Shown here piece by piece: positions 16,926-24,941 of a DNA stretch of 39,834 nt. This DNA comes from Acidimicrobiia bacterium (GTDB lineage: Bacteria > Actinomycetota > Acidimicrobiia > Acidimicrobiales > JANYDT01), in assembly GCA_025359845.1 (NCBI GenBank), contig JANYDT010000232.1, positions 1 through 39,834 on the forward strand, in the 5' to 3' direction. The first letter of the stretch is position 1; the number at the start of each line of letters is the position of its first letter. The notes under the pieces are model-generated. The model was not told the DNA's origin. It searched no databases and worked only from the letters and a program-made list of their open reading frames with translations. Made by a program: the position numbers and the translations under genes.

Positions 16926-17801
16926 TCAGTTCCTTCCCAGGGCCCTGGCGACGGCGCGAGTAATGGCCCGTTGTGTGAGGATGTCGGCGAGATGGCGCTT
17001 GTAGTCGGAGGGTCCGCGCTGATCGGTCGGCGGGTTGGTGATCGAAGCCGCCGCGGCGCCGGCGGCGGCAATCACTTCGGCCGTCGGGGCGTGGCCAATC
17101 AGTACGGCCTCGGCTTCGGGAGAGCAGAAATGGGCCACGCCGAGCGCCGTGAGCCCGATGCCGGCGTCGGCCACGGTATCGCCCGACATTTGCACCCAAG
17201 CGCCCGAGGCGGCCACCGCCCAGTCGCCGACGCGCCGCTCGACCTTCTCGTAAGCGCTCCCCGATCCTGCTCGGATTGCGATACGCACCTCGGTGAGCAT
17301 TTCGGCCGGGCCCACAGCGGTCTCGTAGGGGCCGACGTGAAGGTCTCTCGCCGAAATCAGCCGTTCGCCCGTACCGGAGCGGATGAGCACCGATGCCTTC
17401 AAAGCCGCAAACGCGGCACTCAGATCTTCGGACGGATCGGCCTGGCAGATCGAGCCCCCGATGGTGCCGCGGTTGCGCACGATCGGGTCGGCGATCACCT
17501 TCTCGGCGTCGGTGAGAATGGCGAAATGCTCAGCGATGATCGGTGAGGCGAGCAGTTCGGCGTGGCGGGTCATGGCTCCGATCCGCACCTCGTTGCCCTC
17601 GACTCGTACGTAGGACAGATCGGCGACGAGCGGATTGATGTCGATCAGATGTTCGGGCGCGGCGAGTCGCAGTTTCATCATCGGGAGGAGACTGTGACCG
17701 CCCGCCACCAGTCGGGCTTCGGGACCGAGGCGTTCCAGGAGTGCTATGGCGTGGTCGACACTGGTCGCACGTTCGTATTCGAACGATCGTGGTGTTTGCA
17801 T
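16926..17801 (-). CDS. coxM: CO dehydrogenase medium (FAD-binding) subunit
   Basis: A 291-residue flavoprotein subunit with FAD-binding motifs VAGGHSLLPMMKLR and TIGGSICQADPSEDL and a C-terminal CO_deh_flav_C domain. ATG 17801 follows AGGAGG by five bases, a strong first-gene ribosome-binding site. A 56-residue longer frame exists but has no such site. It is the first gene of the unit coxM-S-L-xdhC-D-E, facing a LysR gene across 180 bp. The length matches the usual 288 residues. Confidence 0.95.
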   Translation of the reverse strand: MQTPRSFEYERATSVDHAIALLERLGPEARLVAGGHSLLPMMKLRLAAPEHLIDINPLVADLSYVRVEGNEVRIGAMTRHAELLASPIIAEHFAILTDAEKVIADPIVRNRGTIGGSICQADPSEDLSAAFAALKASVLIRSGTGERLISARDLHVGPYETAVGPAEMLTEVRIAIRAGSGSAYEKVERRVGDWAVAASGAWVQMSGDTVADAGIGLTALGVAHFCSPEAEAVLIGHAPTAEVIAAAGAAAASITNPPTDQRGPSDYKRHLADILTQRAITRAVARALGRN

Positions 17802-17981
17802 GGAACCTCCTCGTGAGGCCCTGATGGGCCGCTGCATGGGCGGGGAGCGGTTCCCCGTCGGGCAGTATGCGACAAAGGTCACGTCCCGGAAAGGGGTTCC
17901 TAACCAAAACCTTAGGATCGGCTCAAGACACGGCTCGACCACCGTACGATCGCCTTCCGTGACCCTCACCGAAGTCCGTTC
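17802..17981. promoter_or_regulatory. cox/LysR divergent control region with a palindrome
   Basis: CCTAA (17899-17903) and TTAGG (17912-17916) form an inverted repeat around CCAAAACC, overlapping GGTT-CCT-AACC (17895-17905). LysR-type regulators bind AT-containing dyads between their own gene and the divergent target operon, so this is the best operator candidate for CO-dependent control. Confidence 0.5.
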
Positions 17982-18941
17982 GTGACCCTCACCCAGCTCA
18001 AGGTGTTCGTCCTCGTGACGCGCCTAGGGTCGGTCAAAGCCGCCGCTTCAACACTGGGGGTGAGCGAACCGGCTGTCTCGCAGGCTCTGGCTGCACTACG
18101 CCAACATCTGGGAGATCCGCTGATCGTCCGTGCCGGGTCGGCAATGGCGCTCACTGCGGCCGGACAACGTGTTGTGGGAATCGCGTCGCAGATGGTGAGC
18201 CTCGCCGTCGACGCCGAACAGGCGGCGCGGGCCAGCACGAACGCCCCCGAGCTGCTACGCGTGGTGGCGTCCAGTTCGATCGCCGACTCGATCGGACCCA
18301 CGGTCCTGCACAGCTTCACGTCAAGGGTGGCGCAGGTGGAAATCAACCTCGGCGTCGCGACCACTCAGCAGATGACGGCGCTGTTACATGAGCGTCTGGC
18401 CGATGTGGCCCTCGGACCTTTGCCGCTCAGCGATACCCGTGGGCTCCATGTCCAGCCGCTGCTGCGCTGGCGGATGGTGATCGTGGGCCCAACGGATCAC
18501 CGCCACGGCGACCGTGAGATCGAAGCGTCGGACCTTGCGTACGAACGCTGGCTAACCGATCCGTCGGGCCGCGACCCTGCATCGGTCGTGGCCAAAATGC
18601 TCGATCGGCTCCGCGTTCCCGATGACCGTATTAGGGTGTTTGCGAACCAGGACGCGGCCCTTGCGGCGGCGTCGCGGGGCGAGGGCGTTGTGGCTACGAT
18701 CGAACATCTACTGGCTCCGGACTTGGCCACGCACGGCTTGACCCGCCTCCGGGTCCGGGGCACGCCGATCGATCAAATGTGGCAGGCCATGACTTTGCCC
18801 CCGGATCGACGCTCCCCGATGTCGGCCCGACTTCTGCGCTTCCTGGCCAGCCCTGACGCCCTCATGGAGATGCATCGCGCCGGGTCCGGCGTCCCGGCGA
18901 CGCGTTTTCGTCCGCCCGTTTACGTCACGATCTGGAGCTGA
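17982..18941 (+). CDS. LysR-family regulator, probable CO dehydrogenase activator
   Basis: A 319-residue protein from GTG 17982. The N-terminal winged helix has TLTQLKVFVLVTRLGSVKAA, then LGVSEPAVSQALAALRQHLGDPLIVR. Residues 90-300 are a LysR substrate-binding domain (RVVASSSIADSIGPTVL, LADVALGPLPLSD, AALAAASRGEGVV). Placement divergent from coxM indicates control of the CO dehydrogenase operon. The last 75 bases recur in decayed form at 30573-30649. It converges on the PadR-receiver gene with a 14-base gap. Confidence 0.85.
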   Translation: MTLTQLKVFVLVTRLGSVKAAASTLGVSEPAVSQALAALRQHLGDPLIVRAGSAMALTAAGQRVVGIASQMVSLAVDAEQAARASTNAPELLRVVASSSIADSIGPTVLHSFTSRVAQVEINLGVATTQQMTALLHERLADVALGPLPLSDTRGLHVQPLLRWRMVIVGPTDHRHGDREIEASDLAYERWLTDPSGRDPASVVAKMLDRLRVPDDRIRVFANQDAALAAASRGEGVVATIEHLLAPDLATHGLTRLRVRGTPIDQMWQAMTLPPDRRSPMSARLLRFLASPDALMEMHRAGSGVPATRFRPPVYVTIWS

Positions 18942-18955
18942 CCGGCAGCCGCACC

Positions 18956-19672
18956 TCAGGCCGAGAGGAGTCCGTCCATAGCCTCGAACAGACCGTCGAA
19001 GTCGGTCTTACCGATCGGCGTCAGATCGAGGGTCGCCGCCTCCGCCTCGAGTTCGGGCGTGAGATACGCCGAATAGAGAAATATCGGGCCGTGATGACCG
19101 GAGTGGCGAAGCCGGCGAGCAACGCTCATCCCGCTCATTCCTGGCATGCGATGGTCGAGCACGATGATCTTCGCAGGGTCGTCGCGACAAGCCTCCAGCG
19201 CGCCATCGCCGTCGACCGCCTCCGACACCAACCAGCCGCGCTGGTCGAACAGGACCCAAAGGGTCAGGCGCACGTCGGACTCGTCGTCGACGATCAGCAC
19301 CTCTCGAGTGCGGGAACCGGCGCCATCTTCGACGACCGCACGATACCGGTTGAGCAAGTCGCCGAGGGTTCGCCGCTGATCGACCATACTGGCCGCCGAA
19401 CGGCGCAACACCTCCTCACCCTCGCTGGTCAAGGAGTACCGCCGCCGCGCCGGGCCCTTCTCGGATGGCAACCATCTCGAAAGCACGAGGTCCTCACGCT
19501 CCATGGCGCGAAGGACCCGGTACAACCCGCCGGGATCGGTGTCGCTGACCCCGAGCTCGCGGAGTCGTTCGATGAGTTCGTAGCCGTAGCCGTCCTGCTG
19601 TTTGAGCAGAAGGAGCACCGCGGGTCGCAGGATGGTGCGCAGTCGTCCCTCATCGGCGCCGATCGAGGTCAT
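18956..19672 (-). CDS. PadR-family winged helix fused to a receiver domain
   Basis: A 238-residue protein. Residues 10-105 are PadR-like (LRPAVLLLLKQQDGYGYELIERLRELG, DPGGLYRVLRAMEREDLV, RRRYSLTSEGEEVLRR). Residues 122-236 are a CheY-like receiver: VLIVDDESDVRLTLW, phospho-acceptor in IIVLDHRMPGMSG, and a late Lys in PIGKTDF. Response regulators normally have receiver first and DNA-binding domain second, with OmpR, NarL or other outputs; PadR first and receiver last is unusual. Start ATG overlaps the kinase stop as ATGA (19672-19669), so they are a matched pair. Likely reads the output of the adjacent hydrogenase/kinase. Confidence 0.85.
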   Translation of the reverse strand: MTSIGADEGRLRTILRPAVLLLLKQQDGYGYELIERLRELGVSDTDPGGLYRVLRAMEREDLVLSRWLPSEKGPARRRYSLTSEGEEVLRRSAASMVDQRRTLGDLLNRYRAVVEDGAGSRTREVLIVDDESDVRLTLWVLFDQRGWLVSEAVDGDGALEACRDDPAKIIVLDHRMPGMSGMSVARRLRHSGHHGPIFLYSAYLTPELEAEAATLDLTPIGKTDFDGLFEAMDGLLSA

Positions 19673-21426
19673 TCGTTCAGCCACGCCCGTGCATCGGTCG
19701 TCAGTAGTGCCATACCGGAGACGATAGGGCGATTCACGGGGATGGACACCGTGAACGTCGTCCCGTGGCCGACGCGCGTGTCGCATCGGATCGTGCCGCC
19801 GTGCGCATCGACAATCGCCTTGGTCAGATAGAGACCGAGGCCGGCACCGTCCGTCGCACCCGCAACTCCGCCCCGGCGGAACTGCTCGAACAGTCGTGCT
19901 TGATCGGCCGGTTCGATTCCGGGGCCGTGATCGCGCACGGCGAACTTCACGTGTTGCGCGTCGTCGGAAAGGACGGCCGAAATCACAATCGGAAACACGG
20001 CCGAGGCGTACTTCGTGGCGTTCGAGACGAGGTTGGCCAAGATCTGAGTCAAGCGCTCGTGGTCGCACCATAACGTCGGGAGATCGGCCCCGACGGTCAC
20101 CTCGTAATGACGTCCTGGATGGTTGGAAATCACCGACGCGATCACGTCGGCGACGTTCGTCGGCTCACTGGTCATGGTCAGCGGATGACCGGCTTCGAGA
20201 CGGGCGAAATCGAGGAGTTGGCCGACCAGACGATCGAGTCGCCGCGCTTGCCGGTGCAGCAGCTCGTACATCTGCTCGGCCCGTTTCGGTGCCATCGATC
20301 CATATCGCAGCGCTTGAATCGAACCCAGAATCGAGGCCAGCGGCGTCTTCATGTCATGTGACAGCGCAGCCGCGATGTGGCGGCGAAACTCGGTTGCCGT
20401 GTGTCGAGCCTCGGCTTGCGTAAGTGAACGCCGAAGCCTGGCATTGGCTATCGCCAAACCGACGCGGTTGGCGACCTCCTGAGCGAGTTCCGCAGTCTGG
20501 TCGGGGAAGGCCCCGACGATGTCGCGGTGCAGTACGAGCGCGCCGACGACCTCTGCTCCCGCGTGTAACGGCGCCAACAGGGCGGAACCGTGGCGAAGGT
20601 CGAAACCGACCGGATAGCCTTCGATCTGCGCGACATCGATCGTGCGACCTTCATTGATCACGGCGTACAACGCGGTGCGGGGCAGGACCACCAGGGCGTC
20701 CACGGTCGCGTCACGCGACGGTGAAGCAGTCGCGTCCGACGGTGAAGCAGTCGCGTAAGGCGGCGGTGAAGGGGCCGGCTCGGATCCCGTCAGCGATGCG
20801 CCGTAGCGGGTGACGGTGCCCTCGTCGACCACCAGCACTTGCGCCTCCATGTCAAGGGCGCGCTCGAGTTCGCCGCAAACCCCCCGCAGAACGGCGCTCG
20901 TGTCGAGCGAGGACGCCAGCACGTCATTCACGAGAGCGAGCAGTTTCCATCGCGATTCAGCCTCGCGGACGGCGACCAGCAGTCGATGAGTGGCGCTGAG
21001 ATCGCGCGCCGCCAATACCGCTCCCACCACTTTGGCGTGCGGATCGCGGATCACGTTCGATGAGACGCTGAGCGGAAGCTCCGAATGCTGCGGGGTCGTG
21101 ATCGTCACCTCGCGGGTGTGCGAACCGTCCGGGCTATGGCGAAGGATTTCCCACGCCGTTTCAAAGATCGATCCTGGTTCTGACGAACCCGCCGCGGACG
21201 CATGGGCGGCGGTCGGATTCGGCCCCAGCATGGCCAGTGCGGCTCGGTTCTGGCGGCGGACCCTTCCTGCTGGATCGGTCACGACCACGGCATCGGTCAT
21301 GGCGTCCAGAACGTCATCGAACAGTGCCTCGACCTCGATGCGCAGCAGGCGTTCGCGGTCGAGTTCGAGCTGCACTGTCGACAACTCGACCAGCGCCTGG
21401 TTCAGCCGCTGGGCATCCTCGCTCAT
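19669..21426 (-). CDS. PAS-GAF sensor histidine kinase
   Basis: A 585-residue soluble kinase without transmembrane segments. A short coiled coil (QLELDRERLLRIEVEALF) leads to a PAS domain (residues about 40-155, DAVVVTDPAGRVRRQNRAAL). A GAF domain (about 165-330) follows, with an in-frame repeat ATASPSD from a 20-bp DNA duplication near 20715-20755. The kinase core has HisKA ALSHDMKTPLASI, N-box LANLVSNATKYA, G1 DHGPGIE and G2 GAGLGLYL. ATG 21426 overlaps the hydrogenase large-subunit stop as ATGA. This coupling to a hydrogenase suggests the signal is H2 oxidation or a redox state derived from it. Confidence 0.9.
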   Translation of the reverse strand: MSEDAQRLNQALVELSTVQLELDRERLLRIEVEALFDDVLDAMTDAVVVTDPAGRVRRQNRAALAMLGPNPTAAHASAAGSSEPGSIFETAWEILRHSPDGSHTREVTITTPQHSELPLSVSSNVIRDPHAKVVGAVLAARDLSATHRLLVAVREAESRWKLLALVNDVLASSLDTSAVLRGVCGELERALDMEAQVLVVDEGTVTRYGASLTGSEPAPSPPPYATASPSDATASPSRDATVDALVVLPRTALYAVINEGRTIDVAQIEGYPVGFDLRHGSALLAPLHAGAEVVGALVLHRDIVGAFPDQTAELAQEVANRVGLAIANARLRRSLTQAEARHTATEFRRHIAAALSHDMKTPLASILGSIQALRYGSMAPKRAEQMYELLHRQARRLDRLVGQLLDFARLEAGHPLTMTSEPTNVADVIASVISNHPGRHYEVTVGADLPTLWCDHERLTQILANLVSNATKYASAVFPIVISAVLSDDAQHVKFAVRDHGPGIEPADQARLFEQFRRGGVAGATDGAGLGLYLTKAIVDAHGGTIRCDTRVGHGTTFTVSIPVNRPIVSGMALLTTDARAWLNE

Positions 21427-23273
21427 GGCACGCTCGAGCACTGGCAGGTGGTCGCGTCGCGGATGATCGTGCCGGTGCCGGTGTGAAGGTGGACGGCACA
21501 CGGCAGGCACGGATCGAAGCTCCGGATCGCCCGGAGGATATCGATCCCGACGAAGTCATGCTCGTCATCGCACTCCTCGAGCAGCGGCGTCGCCGCAACC
21601 GCCTCCTCATAGGGCCCGGGCACGCCCCACGGATCACGGGGCGAGGCCATCCAGGTTGAGGGCGTCAGGATCTGGTAATTGGCGAGGCGCCCATCCTCGA
21701 TACGGCAGTAGTGTGACAGGGCGCCGCGTCCGCCTTCCCAGAACCCGACGCCCATGCCGTCACGTATCTCGAAGGGTCGTCGCATCTCGGTCTCACCCCG
21801 ACGCAGATAGTCGAATCCGTCGAGCAGGTAGCCGTACGCCACCATGAGGCAGTAGCCGATGTGGACGGAACGGGCGCGGTTGCGCTCGAGCGCGTTGACC
21901 ACGGGTGGCGTGCGCCATTCTATGACAACCTCCGGCAGCTGCCCGGCCGGGATGCGAACCGACAGCGCACCACCGCCGCTGGTGATGAAGTCGGTGTCGA
22001 CAAGGCCGGCCGTCGCGGTGATCCATTGCCGGGCGAGCGGCCCCGCCTCCATCGCTTGGTGGTCCCAGCGCGGCGCAGTGGACCACGAGTAGCGCTCCTT
22101 CCACCGGCTCGGCTCAGGCCGAGGCAGCGTTTGCTTGTTGAATGGATGGAACGGCGACAGTGGCGAACCATCGGGCGAGCGCGACGGCCGACTCATGTCG
22201 GCCCACTGTTCATAGAACGAGTGATCGACGAACTCCTCGATGCCTGTGTCGATTTGGCGCAGCGCGGTGGTGCGCAGCGTTCCATCGACGACGGCGCCCG
22301 GCGTCGAGAGCCGCCGGCGCCCCCAGTTGTCCGCACCGGCGTACTTCGCGTCGTAGGCGACCGGGTCGTCCCACATGCCGAAGGAAAGCAGGTTGGCCCG
22401 CCGCACGCCGACCTCCCGGTAGGCGGGGTCGGCGGCGTAGAAGAACTCGACGAGGTCGTCCCAGACCGCCACCGCCTGCTTGGCGAAATCGAGTAGTCGC
22501 ACGATCCTCGCCAACACTTGGTTGAGGGTCGATCGATCGAAGCTGGTGCCAAGCCCCGCCGGTCCGACGGCTGAAGGGTGCGGGTACTTGCCGAGGGTCA
22601 GCGCCACGATCTCTCGCCCTGATCTGGTCACTTCGAGAGCTTGGCGATAGAGAGCACCCTCCATTGGGTTCAATGCCGCCATGAGGTCGCCGATCGTGAG
22701 GTGCCCGTGGGTAGCCGCATTCGGCGCGGCGGTGCGCTCGGCCCGTCGCCATAGGGACGGGTTGGTGCGACTCACCATCGCCGCGGAGTAGTCGGGACCG
22801 GCGAGCAGGAAGAGATGAAGGCTGTGGTCATACAGCAGCTCGGCCGCCTCACCGAGGTTGCGGGCGAGGATGGCCAGCGGGGGCGGCGCTACCCCGAACG
22901 CCATCTCGAGCGCCATCGAGGCGCACACCGAGTGCACGCCCCCGCACACGCCGCACGCCCGCGACGAGATGTCGACGGCTTCGAGAGGGGCGCGTCCCTT
23001 CAGGATGAGTTCGTAGCCTCGGAACTGAAGTGCTTCTGCGTACGCCTCGGTCACGACCCGATTCTTGAGATCGACGGTCGTGTGCACCGCGAGCGTACCC
23101 GCGACACGAGTCACCGGGTCGATGTCAAATCGGCGGCCGGTCGTCAGCGGCTCCGCGGTCCCTGGGTGCGCGGCGCGCGCCGGTAGCGAGAACGAGTCCG
23201 GGCGGAACGAACCGTCGACCAGCCGGGCCCGCCCTTCTTCGTCGAACACGATCGGCAGTTGCTCGAAGCACAT
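21423..23273 (-). CDS. [NiFe] hydrogenase large subunit, Huc/Hhy-like
   Basis: A 616-residue catalytic subunit. The N-terminal nickel motif is SSRACGVCGGVHSVCAS (RxCGxCxxxH). The C-terminal nickel motif is SFDPCLPCAVH, followed by a 21-residue tail with TTCQC. Segments such as SLHLFLLAGPDYSA, GKYPHPSAVGPAGL, KERYSWSTAPRWD and TPSTWMASPRDPWG resemble, from memory, actinobacterial high-affinity uptake enzymes (group 2a Huc or 1h Hhy). No Sec replaces the nickel cysteines. Start and small-subunit stop overlap as TGATG. No maturation (hyp) or tail-protease gene is in the window. Confidence 0.93.
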   Translation of the reverse strand: MCFEQLPIVFDEEGRARLVDGSFRPDSFSLPARAAHPGTAEPLTTGRRFDIDPVTRVAGTLAVHTTVDLKNRVVTEAYAEALQFRGYELILKGRAPLEAVDISSRACGVCGGVHSVCASMALEMAFGVAPPPLAILARNLGEAAELLYDHSLHLFLLAGPDYSAAMVSRTNPSLWRRAERTAAPNAATHGHLTIGDLMAALNPMEGALYRQALEVTRSGREIVALTLGKYPHPSAVGPAGLGTSFDRSTLNQVLARIVRLLDFAKQAVAVWDDLVEFFYAADPAYREVGVRRANLLSFGMWDDPVAYDAKYAGADNWGRRRLSTPGAVVDGTLRTTALRQIDTGIEEFVDHSFYEQWADMSRPSRSPDGSPLSPFHPFNKQTLPRPEPSRWKERYSWSTAPRWDHQAMEAGPLARQWITATAGLVDTDFITSGGGALSVRIPAGQLPEVVIEWRTPPVVNALERNRARSVHIGYCLMVAYGYLLDGFDYLRRGETEMRRPFEIRDGMGVGFWEGGRGALSHYCRIEDGRLANYQILTPSTWMASPRDPWGVPGPYEEAVAATPLLEECDDEHDFVGIDILRAIRSFDPCLPCAVHLHTGTGTIIRDATTCQCSSVP

Positions 23274-24073
23274 CAGGCGGGCACCCCGTGCGGGCGGGCG
23301 GTAAGATCAAAGGGAAGGTCGGGAAAGTCCGGACGGGTGCACCCTATGCACGCCCCGCCGACGGACGCGCAGCCGCCGATCCGGTTGATCCATCCACGCG
23401 CCGGCACCGCGCAATCCGCCACCAGCGTATGGCGGCGGGCGCCGATCGTGACCGGAGTCCGTTCGTCGAACAGCCAACGCGGCCGACCGAACTCGTCGAG
23501 GTCGAGAGGAACCTTCCCGCCGAGATGCAGGAACACATAGGTCAGCGCTTCGATGAAAGCATCGCCTTGCGGCGCACAGCCCGGAACCGAGACGATCGGA
23601 AGGCCACCGCGCGAGCGAAAACTCGAGCCCAAGAACGTCTCGAGACTCATCGCGCCGGTGACCGAGCCTTGGGCTGCCGGCACCCCTCCCGCGGTCGCAC
23701 ACGTGCCTATGGCCATGACGGCCGCGGCCCCGGGAGCCAGCGATTCGATCCAAGTCTCCGGCGCTCGCGGCCCGAGGCGATTGAAGAACCCCGTCCCGGC
23801 GCGGCTGAGATCGAGAGGCGCGCCCTCGACCACGAGCACGAACGGATCGAGATCGCCGCGTTCGGCCGCTTCGAGTCGAGCGATGAACCCATGTCCAGCG
23901 TCGAAGGCCAGGAGCGAATGAACCAGGTCGATCGACGGGATGTGCGTGAGGGAGCCGGCCAGCAGCTCTTCGATCCTGGGCGCGGTCGCCCCCAACATCG
24001 CCATGGTGCAGCCTTCGCATCCACTGGTCGAGATCCACACGATCGCGGCATTCTCACCGCGGTGCTCAGTCAC
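23273..24073 (-). CDS. [NiFe] hydrogenase small subunit lacking the distal-cluster segment
   Basis: A 266-residue protein from GTG 24073. The proximal [4Fe-4S] ligands are in STSGCEGCT, IGTCATAGG and VPGCAPQGD. A C-terminal set ADCAVPARGWINRIGG, then CASVGGACIGCTRPDFPD, matches the medial-cluster region of Huc/Hhy small subunits. Between GRPRWLFDE and ADC those families have roughly 35 residues carrying the His and Cys ligands of the distal cluster (VHxxC…C…GC); here about 16 unrelated residues (TPVTIGARRHTLV) fill the gap. No Tat signal is present, so the enzyme is cytoplasmic. The loss would shorten the electron path and fits a sensor or an alternative electron acceptor. Confidence 0.9.
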   Translation of the reverse strand: MTEHRGENAAIVWISTSGCEGCTMAMLGATAPRIEELLAGSLTHIPSIDLVHSLLAFDAGHGFIARLEAAERGDLDPFVLVVEGAPLDLSRAGTGFFNRLGPRAPETWIESLAPGAAAVMAIGTCATAGGVPAAQGSVTGAMSLETFLGSSFRSRGGLPIVSVPGCAPQGDAFIEALTYVFLHLGGKVPLDLDEFGRPRWLFDERTPVTIGARRHTLVADCAVPARGWINRIGGCASVGGACIGCTRPDFPDLPFDLTARPHGVPA

Positions 24074-24123
24074 GCCGTCAGGCTATGCCCAATGACTCGC
24101 TCGACGACGCGAACCCAGACCAC

Positions 24124-24939
24124 TCAGCGGCGAATGATGACGTCGGCGAGCGCGTCTCCGAGAAGGTTCAGCGACAGAACAGTGAACGCGATGCAGGCCC
24201 CGGGGAATACGGGCAGCCACCACGCGACGCGCAGGAACCGTTGTGCTTCGCCCGCCAGTTGACCCCAACTCACGGTGTTTGGGTCGCCCAAGCCAAGGAA
24301 TCCGATGCCGGCTTCGACCAGGAGGGCCTGGGCCACGACTAGGCCGAGGTACGCGAACGCCGTGGGGACTACATTCGGAAGAATCTCCCGGGTGAGGACC
24401 CGCCGGCGCGACGAGCCCAGCGCTCGGGCGGCCGTCACGAAGTCTCGTTCCGTCAGGGTCTGTGTCTCCGCTCGAACGATGCGGGCCAGCGTCGGCCAGC
24501 TCGTGAATCCCAGTAGCAGCGCGAGCCGCGTCGTGCCGGCGCCGAACATGGCGCTCACGAGCAGCGCGAGGAAGAAGCGGGGAATGATCTGCACGACCTC
24601 CGTGACGCGCATCAGGAGATCATCGAGCCACGCCCGACCCGAGCCGGCGACCAGCCCCACGACGATACCGATGATCAGAACCAGCGCGCTCACAACCGCG
24701 GCCATGAACAACGAACTTCTCGCCCCGTGGATCACTTGCGAAAGCAAGTCATGACCCAGTGCGTCGCTGCCCATCCAGAACGCCCGCGACGGCGCCGCGA
24801 GAGGAGGGGCCACGAGCGCGAACGGTTTGTTCGGGGCCAGGACGGGTGCGGCGACACCCACCGAGACGACCAACAACGTGCCGATCAATCCGACCAACCC
24901 CGTCGGATGACGAGCGAGACGAGACAACCAACTGGCCAC
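24124..24939 (-). CDS. ABC transporter permease, DppC/NikC-like
   Basis: A 271-residue inner-membrane permease of the peptide/nickel family, with about six helices. The EAA loop reads TAARALGSSRRRVLTREILPNVV. It starts two bases after the DppB-like stop and ends 50 bases before the hydrogenase small subunit on the same strand. No cognate ATPase gene is present, so energising subunits must be encoded elsewhere. Confidence 0.9.
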   Translation of the reverse strand: MASWLSRLARHPTGLVGLIGTLLVVSVGVAAPVLAPNKPFALVAPPLAAPSRAFWMGSDALGHDLLSQVIHGARSSLFMAAVVSALVLIIGIVVGLVAGSGRAWLDDLLMRVTEVVQIIPRFFLALLVSAMFGAGTTRLALLLGFTSWPTLARIVRAETQTLTERDFVTAARALGSSRRRVLTREILPNVVPTAFAYLGLVVAQALLVEAGIGFLGLGDPNTVSWGQLAGEAQRFLRVAWWLPVFPGACIAFTVLSLNLLGDALADVIIRR

Positions 24940-24941
24940 GA

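Noticed and set aside
14011..17199. A single 1062-codon open frame through coxL and beyond
   Set aside because: Above 16443 it runs out of frame through coxS and coxM, which have clear family motifs. It is only open because of high GC.
20700..20760. Minisatellite-like repeat in the kinase gene as a CRISPR or regulatory repeat
   Set aside because: Only two in-frame copies encoding ATASPSD; this is slippage in a coding linker.
21440..21500. Selenocysteine in the nickel site of the hydrogenase
   Set aside because: Both C-terminal nickel ligands are ordinary Cys codons (DPCLPC); no in-frame UGA is present.
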